A stretch of DNA of 64,000 nt from Rhizobium jaguaris (GCF_003627755.1 NZ_CP032694.1:4511316-4575315); one strand, 5' to 3'; counted from the first letter of the stretch, positions 1 through 9,028 are shown. Numbers and translations: made by a program. The notes: generated from the letters alone by a model not told the origin.

Positions 1-1
1 G

Positions 2-280
2 AAGAAGGTCGCCGGCGCTGAAAGCGTACGTGCCGCGCTCGCGCTGGTTTCACGTGGCGAAGCACCCTACGGCATCGTCTATCAGACCGACGTCTCCGCC
101 GATCCAGGCGTCGCCGTCGTCGGCACCTTTCCGGAAGACAGCCATCCGCCGATCATCTATCCGATCGCGATCACTGTCAGCAGCACCAACCCGGACACGC
201 GGGCCTATTTCGACTATCTGAAATCGGCTAAGGCTGTTCCGTTCTTCGAGCATGAAGGCTTCACGGTTCTGAAGCAGTGA
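2..280 (+). CDS. modA: ModA, molybdate ABC transporter substrate-binding protein (C-terminal part)
   Basis: This is the 3' end (92 codons plus stop) of a gene that starts before the window. The readable protein, from KKVAGAESVRAAL to the end FFEHEGFTVLKQ, matches the last third of periplasmic ModA proteins, including the PYGIVYQTD stretch that closes the oxyanion pocket and the SSTNPDTRAYFDYL tail helix. ModA binds molybdate or tungstate in the periplasm and delivers it to ModBC. modB follows after 75 bases on the same strand, so the three genes form the usual modABC operon. The signal peptide and the operon promoter lie outside the window. The assignment rests on the family match plus the modBC neighbours. 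Confidence 0.88.
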   Translation, partial: KKVAGAESVRAALALVSRGEAPYGIVYQTDVSADPGVAVVGTFPEDSHPPIIYPIAITVSSTNPDTRAYFDYLKSAKAVPFFEHEGFTVLKQ

Positions 281-355
281 GCAGCATCGCTCAACCGTAG
301 GCATTCTGTTTGTTTCGACAGGCTCGCCGGACCTCGGCGGGCCTGACATTTCTTT

Positions 356-1069
356 GTGAGGCCGGACTTGGACGCATTGGGTTTGAGCAGCGACGAATGG
401 ACGGCGATCGAGCTGAGCCTGCGCGTCTCGACCGTTGCGATGCTGGTGAGCCTGCCCTTCGGCATTGCCGCAGCAATGTTGCTTGCGCGCGGTAAATTCT
501 GGGGCAAGTCGATCTTCAACGGCATCATCCATCTGCCGCTGATTCTACCGCCCGTCGTCACCGGCTTTATCCTCCTGATCCTCTTCGGCCGCAAAGGCCC
601 GATCGGTGCCTTGCTCGACCAATATCTCGGTATCGTCTTCTCCTTCCGCTGGACCGGCGCCGCACTTGCCTGCGGTATCATGGGCTTTCCGCTGATGGTC
701 AGAAGCATCCGCCTGTCGATCGAAGCCGTCGATCGCAAGCTCGAGGAGGCCGCCGGAACGCTTGGAGCAAACCCGCTCTGGATATTCCTCACCGTGACCT
801 TGCCGTTGATCCTGCCCGGCATCATTGCCGGCATGATCCTGTCCTTCGCCAAGGCCATGGGCGAGTTCGGCGCCACCATCACCTTCGTCTCCAACATTCC
901 CGGCGAAACGCAGACACTATCGTCGGCGATCTACACCTTCACGCAGGTGCCCGGTGGTGATGCCGGTGCGCTGCGGCTGACGATCGTCGCTATCGTCATT
1001 TCCATGGCGGCATTGCTTGCCTCGGAATTCCTCGCCTATCTCGCCGGCAAGAGGGTGCATTGGGAATGA
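356..1069 (+). CDS. modB: ModB, molybdate ABC transporter permease
   Basis: Inner-membrane permease of the molybdate importer, 237 aa with about five to six hydrophobic segments. The cytoplasmic EAA loop that docks on the ATPase is visible as [21 protein letters not shown] followed by LILPG. GTG at 356 gives [20 protein letters not shown] at 368 would give a start closer to typical ModB N-termini, and neither has a strong Shine-Dalgarno sequence, so the start is uncertain by four codons. The stop overlaps the modC start by four bases (ATGA), which indicates translational coupling. Transport of molybdate supports nitrate reductase, nitrogenase and other molybdenum enzymes. Confidence 0.93.
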   Translation: MRPDLDALGLSSDEWTAIELSLRVSTVAMLVSLPFGIAAAMLLARGKFWGKSIFNGIIHLPLILPPVVTGFILLILFGRKGPIGALLDQYLGIVFSFRWTGAALACGIMGFPLMVRSIRLSIEAVDRKLEEAAGTLGANPLWIFLTVTLPLILPGIIAGMILSFAKAMGEFGATITFVSNIPGETQTLSSAIYTFTQVPGGDAGALRLTIVAIVISMAALLASEFLAYLAGKRVHWE

Positions 1070-2139
1070 CGCTCAGTGTCGATATCCGCCACCGATTAGG
1101 CGCCTTCTCGCTCGACACTGCCTTCACAACCGACGGCGGTGTCACCGCCCTGTTCGGCCGCTCCGGCTCCGGCAAGACCTCGATCATCCGCATCATCGCC
1201 GGCCTTACCAAACCGGACCATGGCCGCGTCACTCTTGACGGCGCAGTGCTCGCCGACGCCGACGCCCGCGTCTTCGTTCCGCGCCACCGCCGCCGTTTCG
1301 GTTATGTCTTCCAGGAGGCGCGGCTGTTTCCGCATCTCTCGGTGCGGCAAAACCTGAATTACGGTCGCTGGTTCGCCCCGAAAAGCGAGCGCGGCGAGAG
1401 CTTCGACGGCGTCGTTGATCTGCTGGGCATCGCAGCACTTCTCGATCGAAGACCGGCAAAACTCTCCGGCGGCGAGAAACAGCGTGTCGCCATCGGCCGC
1501 GCCCTGCTGTCTTCACCGCGGCTGCTGCTGATGGATGAACCGCTGGCAGCACTCGACGAGGCCCGCAAAGCCGAGATCCTGCCCTATCTCGAACGGCTCC
1601 GTGACGAGACGAAGGTGCCGATCATCTATGTCAGTCACTCGATCGCCGAAGTGGCACGGCTGGCCAACCGCGTCGTCGTCCTGCGCGACGGCAAGGTGGA
1701 GGCAATGGGGCCGGCGGTAGAAATCTTTAGCCAGCTTTCCGGCCCGCAGGCGACCGACCGTCGCGAAGCCGGTGTTCTGCTCGAGGGTCGGGTGGAGCAT
1801 ATCGACCGCCAGCACCGTTTGACTATCGTGGCGCTGAAAGCGGCAAAGCTTTTCGTGCCCGGCGAAGCGGCTGGCGTTGGCAAGGCCGTCCGCGTCCACA
1901 TTCCCGCCCGCGACGTCATGCTGGCAACGGCGCGCCCCGAAGGCCTGAGCGCCCTCAACATCCTCGAAGGCCGGGTGATCGCGATCGGCACGGCGGCCGA
2001 CGGCACCGTTGAAGTGAAGATCGATTGCGGTGGTGACAAGGTGCTTGCCCGCATCACGCAATTTTCCACCGAGCGGCTGGGTCTGCGGATCGGACTGCCC
2101 GTTCATGCGGTCATCAAGACCGTAGCGCTCGAATCCTAA
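1066..2139 (+). CDS. modC: ModC, molybdate ABC transporter ATP-binding protein
   Basis: ATPase of the molybdate importer, 357 aa. Walker A is GRSGSGKT (residues 31-38), the ABC signature is LSGGEKQR, Walker B is LLLMDEPL, and the switch histidine follows in YVSHSIAEV. The last third (from about residue 230) is the TOBE/Mop-type molybdate-binding domain found in ModC. I chose ATG 1066 because it forms an ATGA overlap with the modB stop; an in-frame TTG two codons upstream is possible. The gene ends six bases from the convergent modE-like gene, with no obvious terminator between them. Confidence 0.95.
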   Translation: MTLSVDIRHRLGAFSLDTAFTTDGGVTALFGRSGSGKTSIIRIIAGLTKPDHGRVTLDGAVLADADARVFVPRHRRRFGYVFQEARLFPHLSVRQNLNYGRWFAPKSERGESFDGVVDLLGIAALLDRRPAKLSGGEKQRVAIGRALLSSPRLLLMDEPLAALDEARKAEILPYLERLRDETKVPIIYVSHSIAEVARLANRVVVLRDGKVEAMGPAVEIFSQLSGPQATDRREAGVLLEGRVEHIDRQHRLTIVALKAAKLFVPGEAAGVGKAVRVHIPARDVMLATARPEGLSALNILEGRVIAIGTAADGTVEVKIDCGGDKVLARITQFSTERLGLRIGLPVHAVIKTVALES

Positions 2140-2145
2140 GAAAGA

Positions 2146-2538
2146 TCAGGAGTCCGCCCGCGGCTCTGCAGCGGCATCACTTGGGTTGCGATTGGCCTCC
2201 AGCCATTCGAGATCGCCAGCGATGGCCGCCCGCACTGAGCTTTCCATGCCGCGGAACCGCCGCAACAATTCCTCGCCGAATGGCGTCAGCGCAGCACCGC
2301 CGCCCTTCTGTCCGCCACGCTGCGATTCGACGACAGGCTCCTGGAACATATGGTTGAGTTCGCTGATGAGCAGCCAGGCACGGCGATAGGACATATCCAT
2401 GGCGCGCCCGGCAGCTGAGATCGAGCCGGTTTCGCGAATATGTTCAAGGAGTTCCATCTTGCCGCGCCCAAGCCGGTCCTGCCCCGAAAAACTGATGCGG
2501 AGGATAGGTTTCAGGGATTGTTGCGGAGCTTTGGTCAT
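2146..2538 (-). CDS. ModE-like winged-helix transcriptional regulator
   Basis: About 130-aa DNA-binding protein that corresponds to the N-terminal LysR-like winged-helix domain of ModE. The recognition region TGSISAAGRAMDMSYRRAW is typical, and RGGQKGGGAALTPFGEELL is the wing. The C-terminal molybdate-binding (Mop) domains of E. coli ModE are absent, as in many rhizobial versions, so molybdate sensing, if any, must occur elsewhere. It is convergent with modABC and probably regulates that operon; this is inferred from position and family. ATG 2538 is chosen because conserved sequence begins just after it; ATG 2562 or an earlier codon could extend it. No clear ribosome site decides the start. 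Confidence 0.82.
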   Translation of the reverse strand: MTKAPQQSLKPILRISFSGQDRLGRGKMELLEHIRETGSISAAGRAMDMSYRRAWLLISELNHMFQEPVVESQRGGQKGGGAALTPFGEELLRRFRGMESSVRAAIAGDLEWLEANRNPSDAAAEPRADS

Positions 2539-2836
2539 GGTGTCGGAGCGTTTCGATCTCATCTTGTGTATACGCGCCCTTCGCTCGCCTGTACATGGGA
2601 TGCCCGCGAAGGGAGATGGCGGCCGCGGCACTCTGCCTTACCTTACGTTACCTGCCGCTTCCGCTGCAACTTTCGCGAACGATTGCCCATATCTGGTGCG
2701 AAAGAGGGGGAATTTAATACAAAACCTTGTCTCTACGTCGAATAGGTGACGACCAGCGTCTTGAAACCTTAATGCTTTGGTGCCTATCTTTGTAGCGTGA
2801 TCGACTCAGATCACCTATGTGCATGTTCTGTTACTC

Positions 2837-2845
2837 AAGGAAGGA
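2837..2845 (+). promoter_or_regulatory. Strong ribosome binding site that argues for a CTG start of rsfS
   Basis: The purine run AAGGAAGGA ends six bases before CTG at 2852. The upstream in-frame GTG at 2819 has no recognisable Shine-Dalgarno sequence in front of it. This site is therefore the main evidence for initiating rsfS at the rare codon CTG. Confidence 0.55.
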
Positions 2846-2851
2846 AGAGCA

Positions 2852-3265
2852 CTGACAACAGTACACGCCAAGGGAAGAACGCCTGTCGTTATCCCGAAGA
2901 GCCCGGAACGTGGCGCCGATGCCGCTGCCCGAGCCCTGCACGCTGTCCTCGCAAGCCTCGAGGACTCCAAGGCCGAAAATATCGTCACCATCAACATTGC
3001 TGGCAAATCCGCGCTTGGGGACTACATGGTCGTCGTCTCCGGACGCTCGAACCGGCATGTCCTGGCGATTGCCGATCATCTGATCACCGACCTCAAGGAC
3101 GAAGGCCTGGGCAGCGCCCGCGTCGAAGGCCTGGAAGGCGGCGATTGGGTGTTGATCGACACCGGTGACATCATCATTCACGTGTTCCGTCCGGAGATCC
3201 GCGAGTTCTACAACATCGAAAAGATGTGGGCTGCTCCTGATCTCGACGAAGGCACGCTGCACTAA
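2852..3265 (+). CDS. rsfS: RsfS, ribosome silencing factor
   Basis: Small RsfS/Iojap/DUF143 protein that binds uL14 on the 50S subunit and blocks subunit joining during starvation. The family core is clear: DYMVVVSGRSNRHV, then GGDWVLIDTGDIIIHVF and REFYNIEKMW near the C-terminus. The alphaproteobacterial N-terminal extension (TTVHAKGRTPVVIPKSPERG) begins directly after CTG 2852, which has a strong ribosome site; GTG 2819 is the alternative, adding 11 residues. rlmH follows 115 bases downstream, the usual rsfS-rlmH pair. In many rhizobia proA-nadD precede this pair, but here the mod genes do. Confidence 0.93.
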   Translation: MTTVHAKGRTPVVIPKSPERGADAAARALHAVLASLEDSKAENIVTINIAGKSALGDYMVVVSGRSNRHVLAIADHLITDLKDEGLGSARVEGLEGGDWVLIDTGDIIIHVFRPEIREFYNIEKMWAAPDLDEGTLH

Positions 3266-3380
3266 CCTGTTCCGGGCATTATTCCCGGTCCCGGTTGGCA
3301 GTATCGAATCTCCGGACATGTTTGTCCGGCAACGATCTATATCTGTGCCGCCATGATGGCGGATATGCTTGGGAGCGGGA

Positions 3381-3863
3381 ATGCGGATAGGTCTTTTTGC
3401 GGTGGGACGGTTGAAAACCGGCCCTGAAAAGGATCTTGCGGCCCGTTATCTTGACCGTTTCGCCAAGGCTGGTCCAGCAATCGGCCTCGAACTGGCGCGC
3501 ATGACCGAGGTCGCCGAAAGCCGCGCGTCCAACGGTGAGACGCGCAAGCGTGAAGAGGCGGTCCTGCTGCAGAAGGCCCATCCCGAAGGCGGCATTCTCA
3601 TCCTCCTCGACGAGCGCGGCAAGGCGCTGGACAGCGAAGCCTTCGCTGCTTTGCTCGGTGGATTCCGCGACCAGGGCAAGCGCGACCTGACGCTCGCCAT
3701 CGGCGGCGCGGATGGTCTCGACCCATCCCTGTACGACAAGGCCGACGCCACCATCTGCCTCGGCAAAATGACCTGGCCGCATCAACTGGTGCGCATTCTC
3801 ATCGCCGAACAGCTCTATCGCGCCGTCACTATTCTGTCCGGCCACCCCTACCATCGGGTTTGA
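3381..3863 (+). CDS. rlmH: RlmH, 23S rRNA (pseudouridine1915-N3)-methyltransferase
   Basis: SPOUT-class methyltransferase of 160 aa that methylates pseudouridine 1915 in helix 69 of 23S rRNA on assembled 70S ribosomes. The knot motifs are visible: LDERGKALDSEAFA, LAIGGADGL and the C-terminal MTWPHQLVRILIAEQLYRA, which forms the SAM pocket. ATG 3381 is preceded by GGGAGCGGGA; an in-frame start four codons upstream would also be open but lacks a ribosome site. Length is normal for the family. It follows rsfS, as in most proteobacteria. Confidence 0.95.
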   Translation: MRIGLFAVGRLKTGPEKDLAARYLDRFAKAGPAIGLELARMTEVAESRASNGETRKREEAVLLQKAHPEGGILILLDERGKALDSEAFAALLGGFRDQGKRDLTLAIGGADGLDPSLYDKADATICLGKMTWPHQLVRILIAEQLYRAVTILSGHPYHRV

Positions 3864-4043
3864 CGTAGCGCCGCCGGAAATCGAAACACTCGAAAACAGT
3901 TTGGCTTTCGGATATTTTGCGTTAACGGAACGCTCACACAGGCGTGTTTTGATTCCCGCCGCAAAATTGATGATGCTTCCTGGATAATCGCGGCAAATCG
4001 GTTTAATTTCACGCGATTTGAGGGGCTGAGCCCAAACGACTGG

Positions 4044-5507
4044 ATGAGAAAAACCCCGCCCACGCTTTCCCGCCTGTTGCTGCCATCTCTGGCGGTGTGT
4101 TTTGGCGTGGGTGTCTATGTTGAAACTCCGCTCCAGTTCCGCGACATGGCCCAGGCTCAGGAAGATGGCGGCGCGTCACCCACGCGGACCAAGGACGATC
4201 AGCCCGCCTCAGCCACACCATCGGCGCAGCCGACGGAGCGGACGCCCGACCCGGCTGCCGATCTCGCCCGAAAGCGCGACCAGACCCGCGCCGAGCTGGA
4301 AGAATTGTCAAAGACCATCAACCTTTCGGCCGACAAGACGAAGGCGCTGGAAGACGGTATCGCCTCGCTCGACAAGAGCACCGCCAGCCTGCGCCAGGCG
4401 CTGATCGACAGCGCCGCCCGCCGAAGGGATATGGATCGCAAGATTCAGCAGAGCGAGAAGACGCTGACCGATCTCGCCGTCAAGGAAGACAAAATCCGAG
4501 GATCGTTACACGAGCGCCGCGGGCTGCTGGCCGAAGTTCTGGGCGCATTGGAACGCATGGGCCGCAACCCGCCACCGGCGCTGCTGGTGACGCCGGACGA
4601 TGCGCTTGCCTCCGTGCGCAGCGCTATCCTGCTCGGTGCCGTCGTTCCCGGCATGCGCAAGGAGACGGACAAGCTCGTCGCCGACCTTACCGATCTCACC
4701 AAACTGCATGCCGCCACGGCTGCCGAAAAGGCCGATCTCACCGCCACCATGACCAACAGTCTGGAGGAGGAACGGCGCATGGACCTTCTGATCGCCGAGA
4801 ACGACAAGCAGACCCACGAAAACGCTGCTAAACTGGATGCCGAGCGCAAGCGCTCCGAAGAACTGGCGGGTCAAGCGACCAGTCTCGAGGGTCTCGTCGC
4901 GTCCCTGGAAAGCCAGATCGGCTCGGTGCGCGATGCCGCTGCCGCCGCGCGGGCGGAAGAGGCGCGCCGAGAGCAGATGACCGACCAGCAGCGCGAACAG
5001 GCCAAGGCACTGGCCGAAGGCGGCGTGCCCGATAAAAACCGCATTGCGCCCGCATATCCGTTCTCCGACCTTAAACGGAAATTGGAGCTGCCTGTGGCGG
5101 GTGATATTCTCCGCCAGTTCGGCGACGATGACGGAACGGGACATACGGCGATGGGCATAACCGTCGCGACCGGCCCCGACGCGCTCGTCACCGCTCCTGC
5201 CGATGGGACGGTCGTCTACGCCGGCGCGTTTCGCAGCTACGGCCAGATGGTTATCTTGGACACGGGCGACGGCTATCACATGGTGCTGTCAGGAATGGAC
5301 GCGATCAAGACGCGTCTCGGCAAATTTGTCTTCGCCGGAGAGCCGCTCGCTGTGATGGGCGAAAAAAGAGTCGCGAGCGCGACTGCATTGGCGCTGGAAA
5401 CGGATCGGCCAACGCTCTACATTGAATTTCGAAAAGATGGGAAGCCGGTCGATTCTCGACCTTGGTGGACCTCCAAAGACACTGGAAAGGCACGCAATGA
5501 TACGTAG
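4044..5507 (+). CDS. EnvC-like murein hydrolase activator (degenerate M23 peptidase)
   Basis: 487-aa exported protein. An N-terminal hydrophobic segment (LLLPSLAVCFGVGVYV) acts as signal or anchor, residues about 65-310 are rich in heptad-like coiled coil (Asp/Glu/Lys/Ala), and the last about 130 residues form a LytM/M23 fold. The zinc-ligand motifs are eroded: the usual HxH motif reads YHMVLSG, so the domain should be non-catalytic, as in EnvC, which activates periplasmic amidases at the septum. ctpA overlaps its 3' end by 11 bases, a coupling conserved in alphaproteobacteria. The inferred role is in cell separation; the partner amidase is not in the window. Confidence 0.88.
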   Translation: MRKTPPTLSRLLLPSLAVCFGVGVYVETPLQFRDMAQAQEDGGASPTRTKDDQPASATPSAQPTERTPDPAADLARKRDQTRAELEELSKTINLSADKTKALEDGIASLDKSTASLRQALIDSAARRRDMDRKIQQSEKTLTDLAVKEDKIRGSLHERRGLLAEVLGALERMGRNPPPALLVTPDDALASVRSAILLGAVVPGMRKETDKLVADLTDLTKLHAATAAEKADLTATMTNSLEEERRMDLLIAENDKQTHENAAKLDAERKRSEELAGQATSLEGLVASLESQIGSVRDAAAAARAEEARREQMTDQQREQAKALAEGGVPDKNRIAPAYPFSDLKRKLELPVAGDILRQFGDDDGTGHTAMGITVATGPDALVTAPADGTVVYAGAFRSYGQMVILDTGDGYHMVLSGMDAIKTRLGKFVFAGEPLAVMGEKRVASATALALETDRPTLYIEFRKDGKPVDSRPWWTSKDTGKARNDT

Positions 5508-6825
5508 GGCTTCTCTTGTTCTCGTTGGCGCATTGATGGGTGCGACCGCGATGAGCGTCATCTACACGGCGGTAGCGCCGGCGGAAGCCGCAGGCGCTTC
5601 CACGTACAAGGAATTGTCGATTTTCGGCGATGTCTTTGAACGTGTGCGCGCGCAGTACGTAACACCGCCCCAGGAAGACAAGCTTATTGAAGCCGCCATC
5701 AACGGCATGCTGTCCTCGCTGGACCCGCATTCGAGCTACATGAATGCCAAGGATGCCGACGACATGCGCACCCAGACCAAGGGTGAATTTGGCGGCCTCG
5801 GCATCGAAGTGACGATGGATAACGACCTGGTCAAGGTCATCACTCCGATCGATGATACGCCCGCCGCCAAGGCCGGTGTTCTCGCCGGCGACTATATCAC
5901 CGCCATCGACGGCCAGTCCGTACGCGGCCTTAAGCTGGAAGACGCCGTGGAGAAGATGCGCGGCGCCGTCAAGACGCCGATCAAGCTGACGCTGATGCGC
6001 AAGGGCGCCGACAAGCCGATCGAACTCACCATCATCCGTGACGTGATCGCTGTTGCCGCCGTCAAGTCGCGCGAAGAAGGCGGCGACGTCGGTTATCTCC
6101 GCATCATTTCCTTCACCGAAAAAACCACTCCGGACCTGGAAGCCGCGATCGCCAAGATCAAGAAGGACATTCCAGCCGACAAGCTGAAGGGCTACGTCCT
6201 CGATCTGCGCCTCAATCCGGGCGGCCTGCTCGATCAAGCGATCAACGTCGCCGACGATGTGCTGGAGCGTGGTGAAATCGTCTCCACCCGCGGCCGCAAT
6301 CCGGACGAGACCCGCCGCTTCAACGCCGGCCCGGGCGACCTGACCGACGGAAAGCCGATCATCGTGCTCATTAACGGCGGTTCGGCTTCAGCCTCGGAAA
6401 TCGTCGCCGGCGCCCTGCAGGATCTGCGCCGCGCCACCGTTCTCGGCACCCAGTCCTTCGGTAAGGGCTCCGTGCAAACCATCATCCCGCTTGGCGATGG
6501 TAACGGTGCGCTGCGCCTGACGACGGCGCTCTATTACACGCCATCGGGTCGTTCGATCCAGGGCACAGGTATCACGCCTGACGTCAAGGTCGACGAACCA
6601 CTGCCCGACGATCTGAAGGGTAAGCTGGTGACCGAAGGCGAATCCAGCTTGCCGGGCCACATTAAGGGCCAGAGCGAAACCGACCAAGGTTCCGGCTCGG
6701 CCGCCTATGTACCGCCGGATCCGAAGGACGACATTCAGCTCAACTACGCGCTTGACCTGTTGCGCGGCGCAAAGACGGACCCGTCCTTCCCGCCCAATCC
6801 GGAAAAGGCGGTTTCCTCCAAATAA
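5497..6825 (+). CDS. ctpA: CtpA-type C-terminal processing protease (S41A)
   Basis: 442-aa periplasmic serine protease. It has a signal segment (SLVLVGALMGATAMSVIYTAV), a PDZ domain (GGLGIEVTMDNDLVKV to about residue 170) and an S41 catalytic domain with the serine in GGSASASEIVAGAL and the lysine in TQSFGKGSVQT. It trims or degrades periplasmic substrates, probably including envelope biogenesis factors. ATG 5497 is chosen because AAAGG lies 7 bases upstream and the signal peptide follows directly; it overlaps the envC-like gene. A rho-independent terminator follows the stop. Confidence 0.93.
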   Translation: MIRRASLVLVGALMGATAMSVIYTAVAPAEAAGASTYKELSIFGDVFERVRAQYVTPPQEDKLIEAAINGMLSSLDPHSSYMNAKDADDMRTQTKGEFGGLGIEVTMDNDLVKVITPIDDTPAAKAGVLAGDYITAIDGQSVRGLKLEDAVEKMRGAVKTPIKLTLMRKGADKPIELTIIRDVIAVAAVKSREEGGDVGYLRIISFTEKTTPDLEAAIAKIKKDIPADKLKGYVLDLRLNPGGLLDQAINVADDVLERGEIVSTRGRNPDETRRFNAGPGDLTDGKPIIVLINGGSASASEIVAGALQDLRRATVLGTQSFGKGSVQTIIPLGDGNGALRLTTALYYTPSGRSIQGTGITPDVKVDEPLPDDLKGKLVTEGESSLPGHIKGQSETDQGSGSAAYVPPDPKDDIQLNYALDLLRGAKTDPSFPPNPEKAVSSK

Positions 6826-6831
6826 GGAAAC

Positions 6832-6863
6832 AGCGCCGGGCTGGAAACAGACCCGGCGCTTTC
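6832..6863 (+). terminator. Rho-independent terminator after ctpA
   Basis: AGCGCCGGG (6832-6840) pairs with CCCGGCGCT (6852-6860), a perfect 9-bp stem with an 11-base loop, followed by a short T run. It lies seven bases after the ctpA stop. Confidence 0.75.
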
Positions 6864-7050
6864 ATATCCGGAGCGAGGTGATCTATCTCATCTCGCTCTT
6901 GCTGTTTGAATAAGTGCGATCTTATTCGAAATCCATTTTGGATCATGCTTGGGTGTTTGGAATCTGGAGCGTCCTCTCCGCTTTGATGGCTACGCTTGAA
7001 AGCGGAATGCTCTGGGGCGGACAGCTTCCCGCTTGGGGTGGATACGGACT

Positions 7051-8238
7051 TTGGGAACGGATTTGCATGCACCGCTGGGCCAGAACCGCAGCCCTGGCCG
7101 CAAATGGCAGCGCCCTCCCTTCGGGCGCATCCTTGCCGGGTTCTGCCTGATCGCGATCGCCAGTTTTTCCCTCTATTCGGCGCTGCTGCGCGACAATCTT
7201 CAGAAAACTCCGCCAGCCGAGACAGCCGAGAAGACCTCGCCACCCCCAACAGCGGCGGCCGAAAAGCCCACCACGAGCAACCAAACGGGCCTGACGCAAG
7301 TCGACCCGCAATCTGGCGCCGATACCCATCGCATCGTCACCAGCGACGGTTCCGTCGTGACGATGTTCAGCCCGAACTCGCGCGACGGCAGCGGCCCGGT
7401 ACTGATCAACGCCAATCAGGTCGGCCAGGATCCGCGCATGGCGGCAACGCCGAACGACAGCCTGCTGGAGGACTCGCCCTCCGGCAAATTGCCGATCACG
7501 GCACCGAGCGGGCTGAGACCAATGGACCAATATGCGCGGCCCTGGTCCGGTGCCCGCGGCACGCGCGTTGCCATCGTCGTCAGCGGTCTCGGCCTCAGCC
7601 AGACCGGCACGCAGCGCGCCATCGAGAAGCTGCCCGAGGAGATCACGCTTGCCTTTGCCGCCACCGGCAACAGCCTGCAGCGCTGGATGCAGGAGGCGCG
7701 GCGAGGCGGCCATGAGATCCTGCTCCAGGTGCCTTTCGAGCCTTTCGATTATCCCGGAAACAATCCCGGGCCGGATACGCTTTTGACCTCGCAGCCCGCA
7801 GCCAAGAATATCGAAGACCTGCACAAGGCCATGGGCGAGATCACCAACTACACCGGCGTGATGAACTATCTCGGCGGACGGTTCCTTTCGAATGCCGATG
7901 CCATGGAACCTGTCATGCGCGATATCGGCAAGCGCGGCCTGCTGTTCCTTGATGACGGCTCCTCGGCACAGTCCAAATCCGGCACCATCGCCAAGGCGCT
8001 GGAGGTGCCGCATGCTTTTGCTGACGTGCAGCTCGACGGAGAATTGCAGCAGGATGCCATCCTGAAGAAACTCGATGAGCTGGAGCGCATCGCGCGCCGC
8101 AATGGCTCGGCGATCGGCGTTGCAGCCGCTTTCGACGAGAGCGTCGATGCCATCAGCAAATGGAGCGAGGAGGCAGCCATGCGCGGCATCGAGATCGTTG
8201 CCGTCTCGGCCCTCGCCGACGACCCCAAACATCCCTGA
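7051..8238 (+). CDS. Divergent polysaccharide deacetylase family protein (YibQ/DUF610)
   Basis: About 395 aa. An N-terminal membrane anchor (ILAGFCLIAIASFSLYSALL) is followed by a Pro/Thr-rich linker and a C-terminal NodB-like barrel of the divergent deacetylase family (VAIVVSGLGLSQTGTQRAIEKLP; HEILLQVPFEPFDYPGNNPG; GVMNYLGGRF). Substrate is unknown; the usual Asp-His-His metal triad is not evident. In rhizobia it sits between ctpA and rppH, as here, which suggests an envelope role. TTG 7051 is picked because LGTDLHAPLGQN matches the conserved family start; TTG 7033 would add six residues. The stop is 16 bases before rppH. Confidence 0.85.
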   Translation: MGTDLHAPLGQNRSPGRKWQRPPFGRILAGFCLIAIASFSLYSALLRDNLQKTPPAETAEKTSPPPTAAAEKPTTSNQTGLTQVDPQSGADTHRIVTSDGSVVTMFSPNSRDGSGPVLINANQVGQDPRMAATPNDSLLEDSPSGKLPITAPSGLRPMDQYARPWSGARGTRVAIVVSGLGLSQTGTQRAIEKLPEEITLAFAATGNSLQRWMQEARRGGHEILLQVPFEPFDYPGNNPGPDTLLTSQPAAKNIEDLHKAMGEITNYTGVMNYLGGRFLSNADAMEPVMRDIGKRGLLFLDDGSSAQSKSGTIAKALEVPHAFADVQLDGELQQDAILKKLDELERIARRNGSAIGVAAAFDESVDAISKWSEEAAMRGIEIVAVSALADDPKHP

Positions 8239-8254
8239 TCGTTAGAGGATAACC

Positions 8255-8794
8255 ATGAGCAAGAGCCATCAACCCGTCAGAGCCGAAGACCTGCCCTATC
8301 GCCCTTGCGTCGGCGTCATGGTGCTCAGCCGCGAAGGGCTGGTCTGGGCCGGCAAGCGCATCCCGGATGTCAATTCCGAATATGACGGCTCGCCGCAGCT
8401 CTGGCAGATGCCGCAGGGCGGCATCGACGAGGGCGAAGACCCGCTGGAGGCGGCCTATCGCGAGCTCCATGAAGAAACCGGTATAAAAACCGTGACGCTG
8501 CTCGCCGAAGCGAAGGACTGGATCAACTACGATCTGCCGCCGCAGCTGATCGGCATCGGCCTCAAGGGAAAATTCCGTGGCCAGACGCAGCGCTGGTTTG
8601 CCTTCCGCTTTGACGGCGACGAAAGCGAAATCGCTATCAATCCGCCGCCGGGCGGCCACGAACCGGAATTCGACGCCTGGGAATGGAAGCCGATGGCGGA
8701 GCTGCCCGGCTTGATCGTCGCCTTCAAACGGTCTGTCTACGACCAGGTCGTTGCTGAATTCCAGCATTTAGCCGGTTTGAAGGCGGAAGACTGA
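8255..8794 (+). CDS. rppH: RppH, RNA pyrophosphohydrolase
   Basis: 179-aa Nudix hydrolase that removes pyrophosphate from the 5' triphosphate end of mRNA and so starts RNase E-dependent decay. The Nudix box is intact at residues 55-77 (GGIDEG, then the REL and EET elements), preceded by [12 protein letters not shown] and LWQMPQ, which are typical of RppH rather than of other Nudix enzymes. ATG 8255 follows AGAGGAT. It is the last gene of a plus-strand run starting at ctpA and is followed by a hairpin. Confidence 0.94.
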   Translation: MSKSHQPVRAEDLPYRPCVGVMVLSREGLVWAGKRIPDVNSEYDGSPQLWQMPQGGIDEGEDPLEAAYRELHEETGIKTVTLLAEAKDWINYDLPPQLIGIGLKGKFRGQTQRWFAFRFDGDESEIAINPPPGGHEPEFDAWEWKPMAELPGLIVAFKRSVYDQVVAEFQHLAGLKAED

Positions 8795-8801
8795 GCGAAG
8801 C

Positions 8802-8824
8802 CCGGCCGCCGAAAAAACGGCCGG
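8802..8824 (+). terminator. Stem-loop after rppH
   Basis: CCGGCCG (8802-8808) pairs with CGGCCGG (8818-8824) around an A-rich loop, 8 bases after the rppH stop. There is no real T run after it, so termination efficiency is uncertain. Confidence 0.55.
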
Positions 8825-8832
8825 AATCATTG

Positions 8833-8919
8833 GAGCGGTTCAGCTTTTCGCAGAATCTCAGAACCGCTCTATCCTTTTGTTTTTCTTCCCAATTCCGTAC
8901 TTTTTCTGAAATTGCTCTA
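8833..8919 (-). repeat. Dispersed rhizobial intergenic repeat, type A (copy 1)
   Basis: Read on minus, this begins TAGAGCAATTTCAG and ends in GCTGAACCGCTC. The same series of blocks (GAGCAATT.CAG, AAAACAAA.GGATAGAGCG, ATTCTGCGAAA.GCTGAACCGCTC) occurs on plus at 36807-36910. The ends carry the inverted hexamer TAGAGC/GCTCTA. It is non-coding and lies between the rppH hairpin and the bfr 3' end. Confidence 0.75.
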
Positions 8920-9021
8920 AAGCGTGTCGCGATCTTTCAGATTCGCTTGCCACGCTTTAGCTCTTTGTATTTATGCGTGTCGTTATCGCAAAACCGCCGC
9001 ACACCTTGCGCGACATGCGCT
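8917..9021 (+). repeat. Dispersed rhizobial intergenic repeat, type B, abutting type A
   Basis: CTAAAGCGTG (8917-8926) is inverted at 8951-8960 (CACGCTTTAG). After a spacer, GCGTGTCG near 8975 is inverted with one mismatch at 9011-9018 (CGACATGC). The element shares its first bases with the end of the neighbouring type A element. From general familiarity it resembles a repeat common between genes in Rhizobiaceae. No second full copy is present in this window. Confidence 0.6.
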
Positions 9022-9028
9022 AGGCGAA

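Noticed and set aside
47..62. GTTTCACGTG in modA as a parS site
   Set aside because: The right half (GCGAAG) does not match; a half site within coding sequence.
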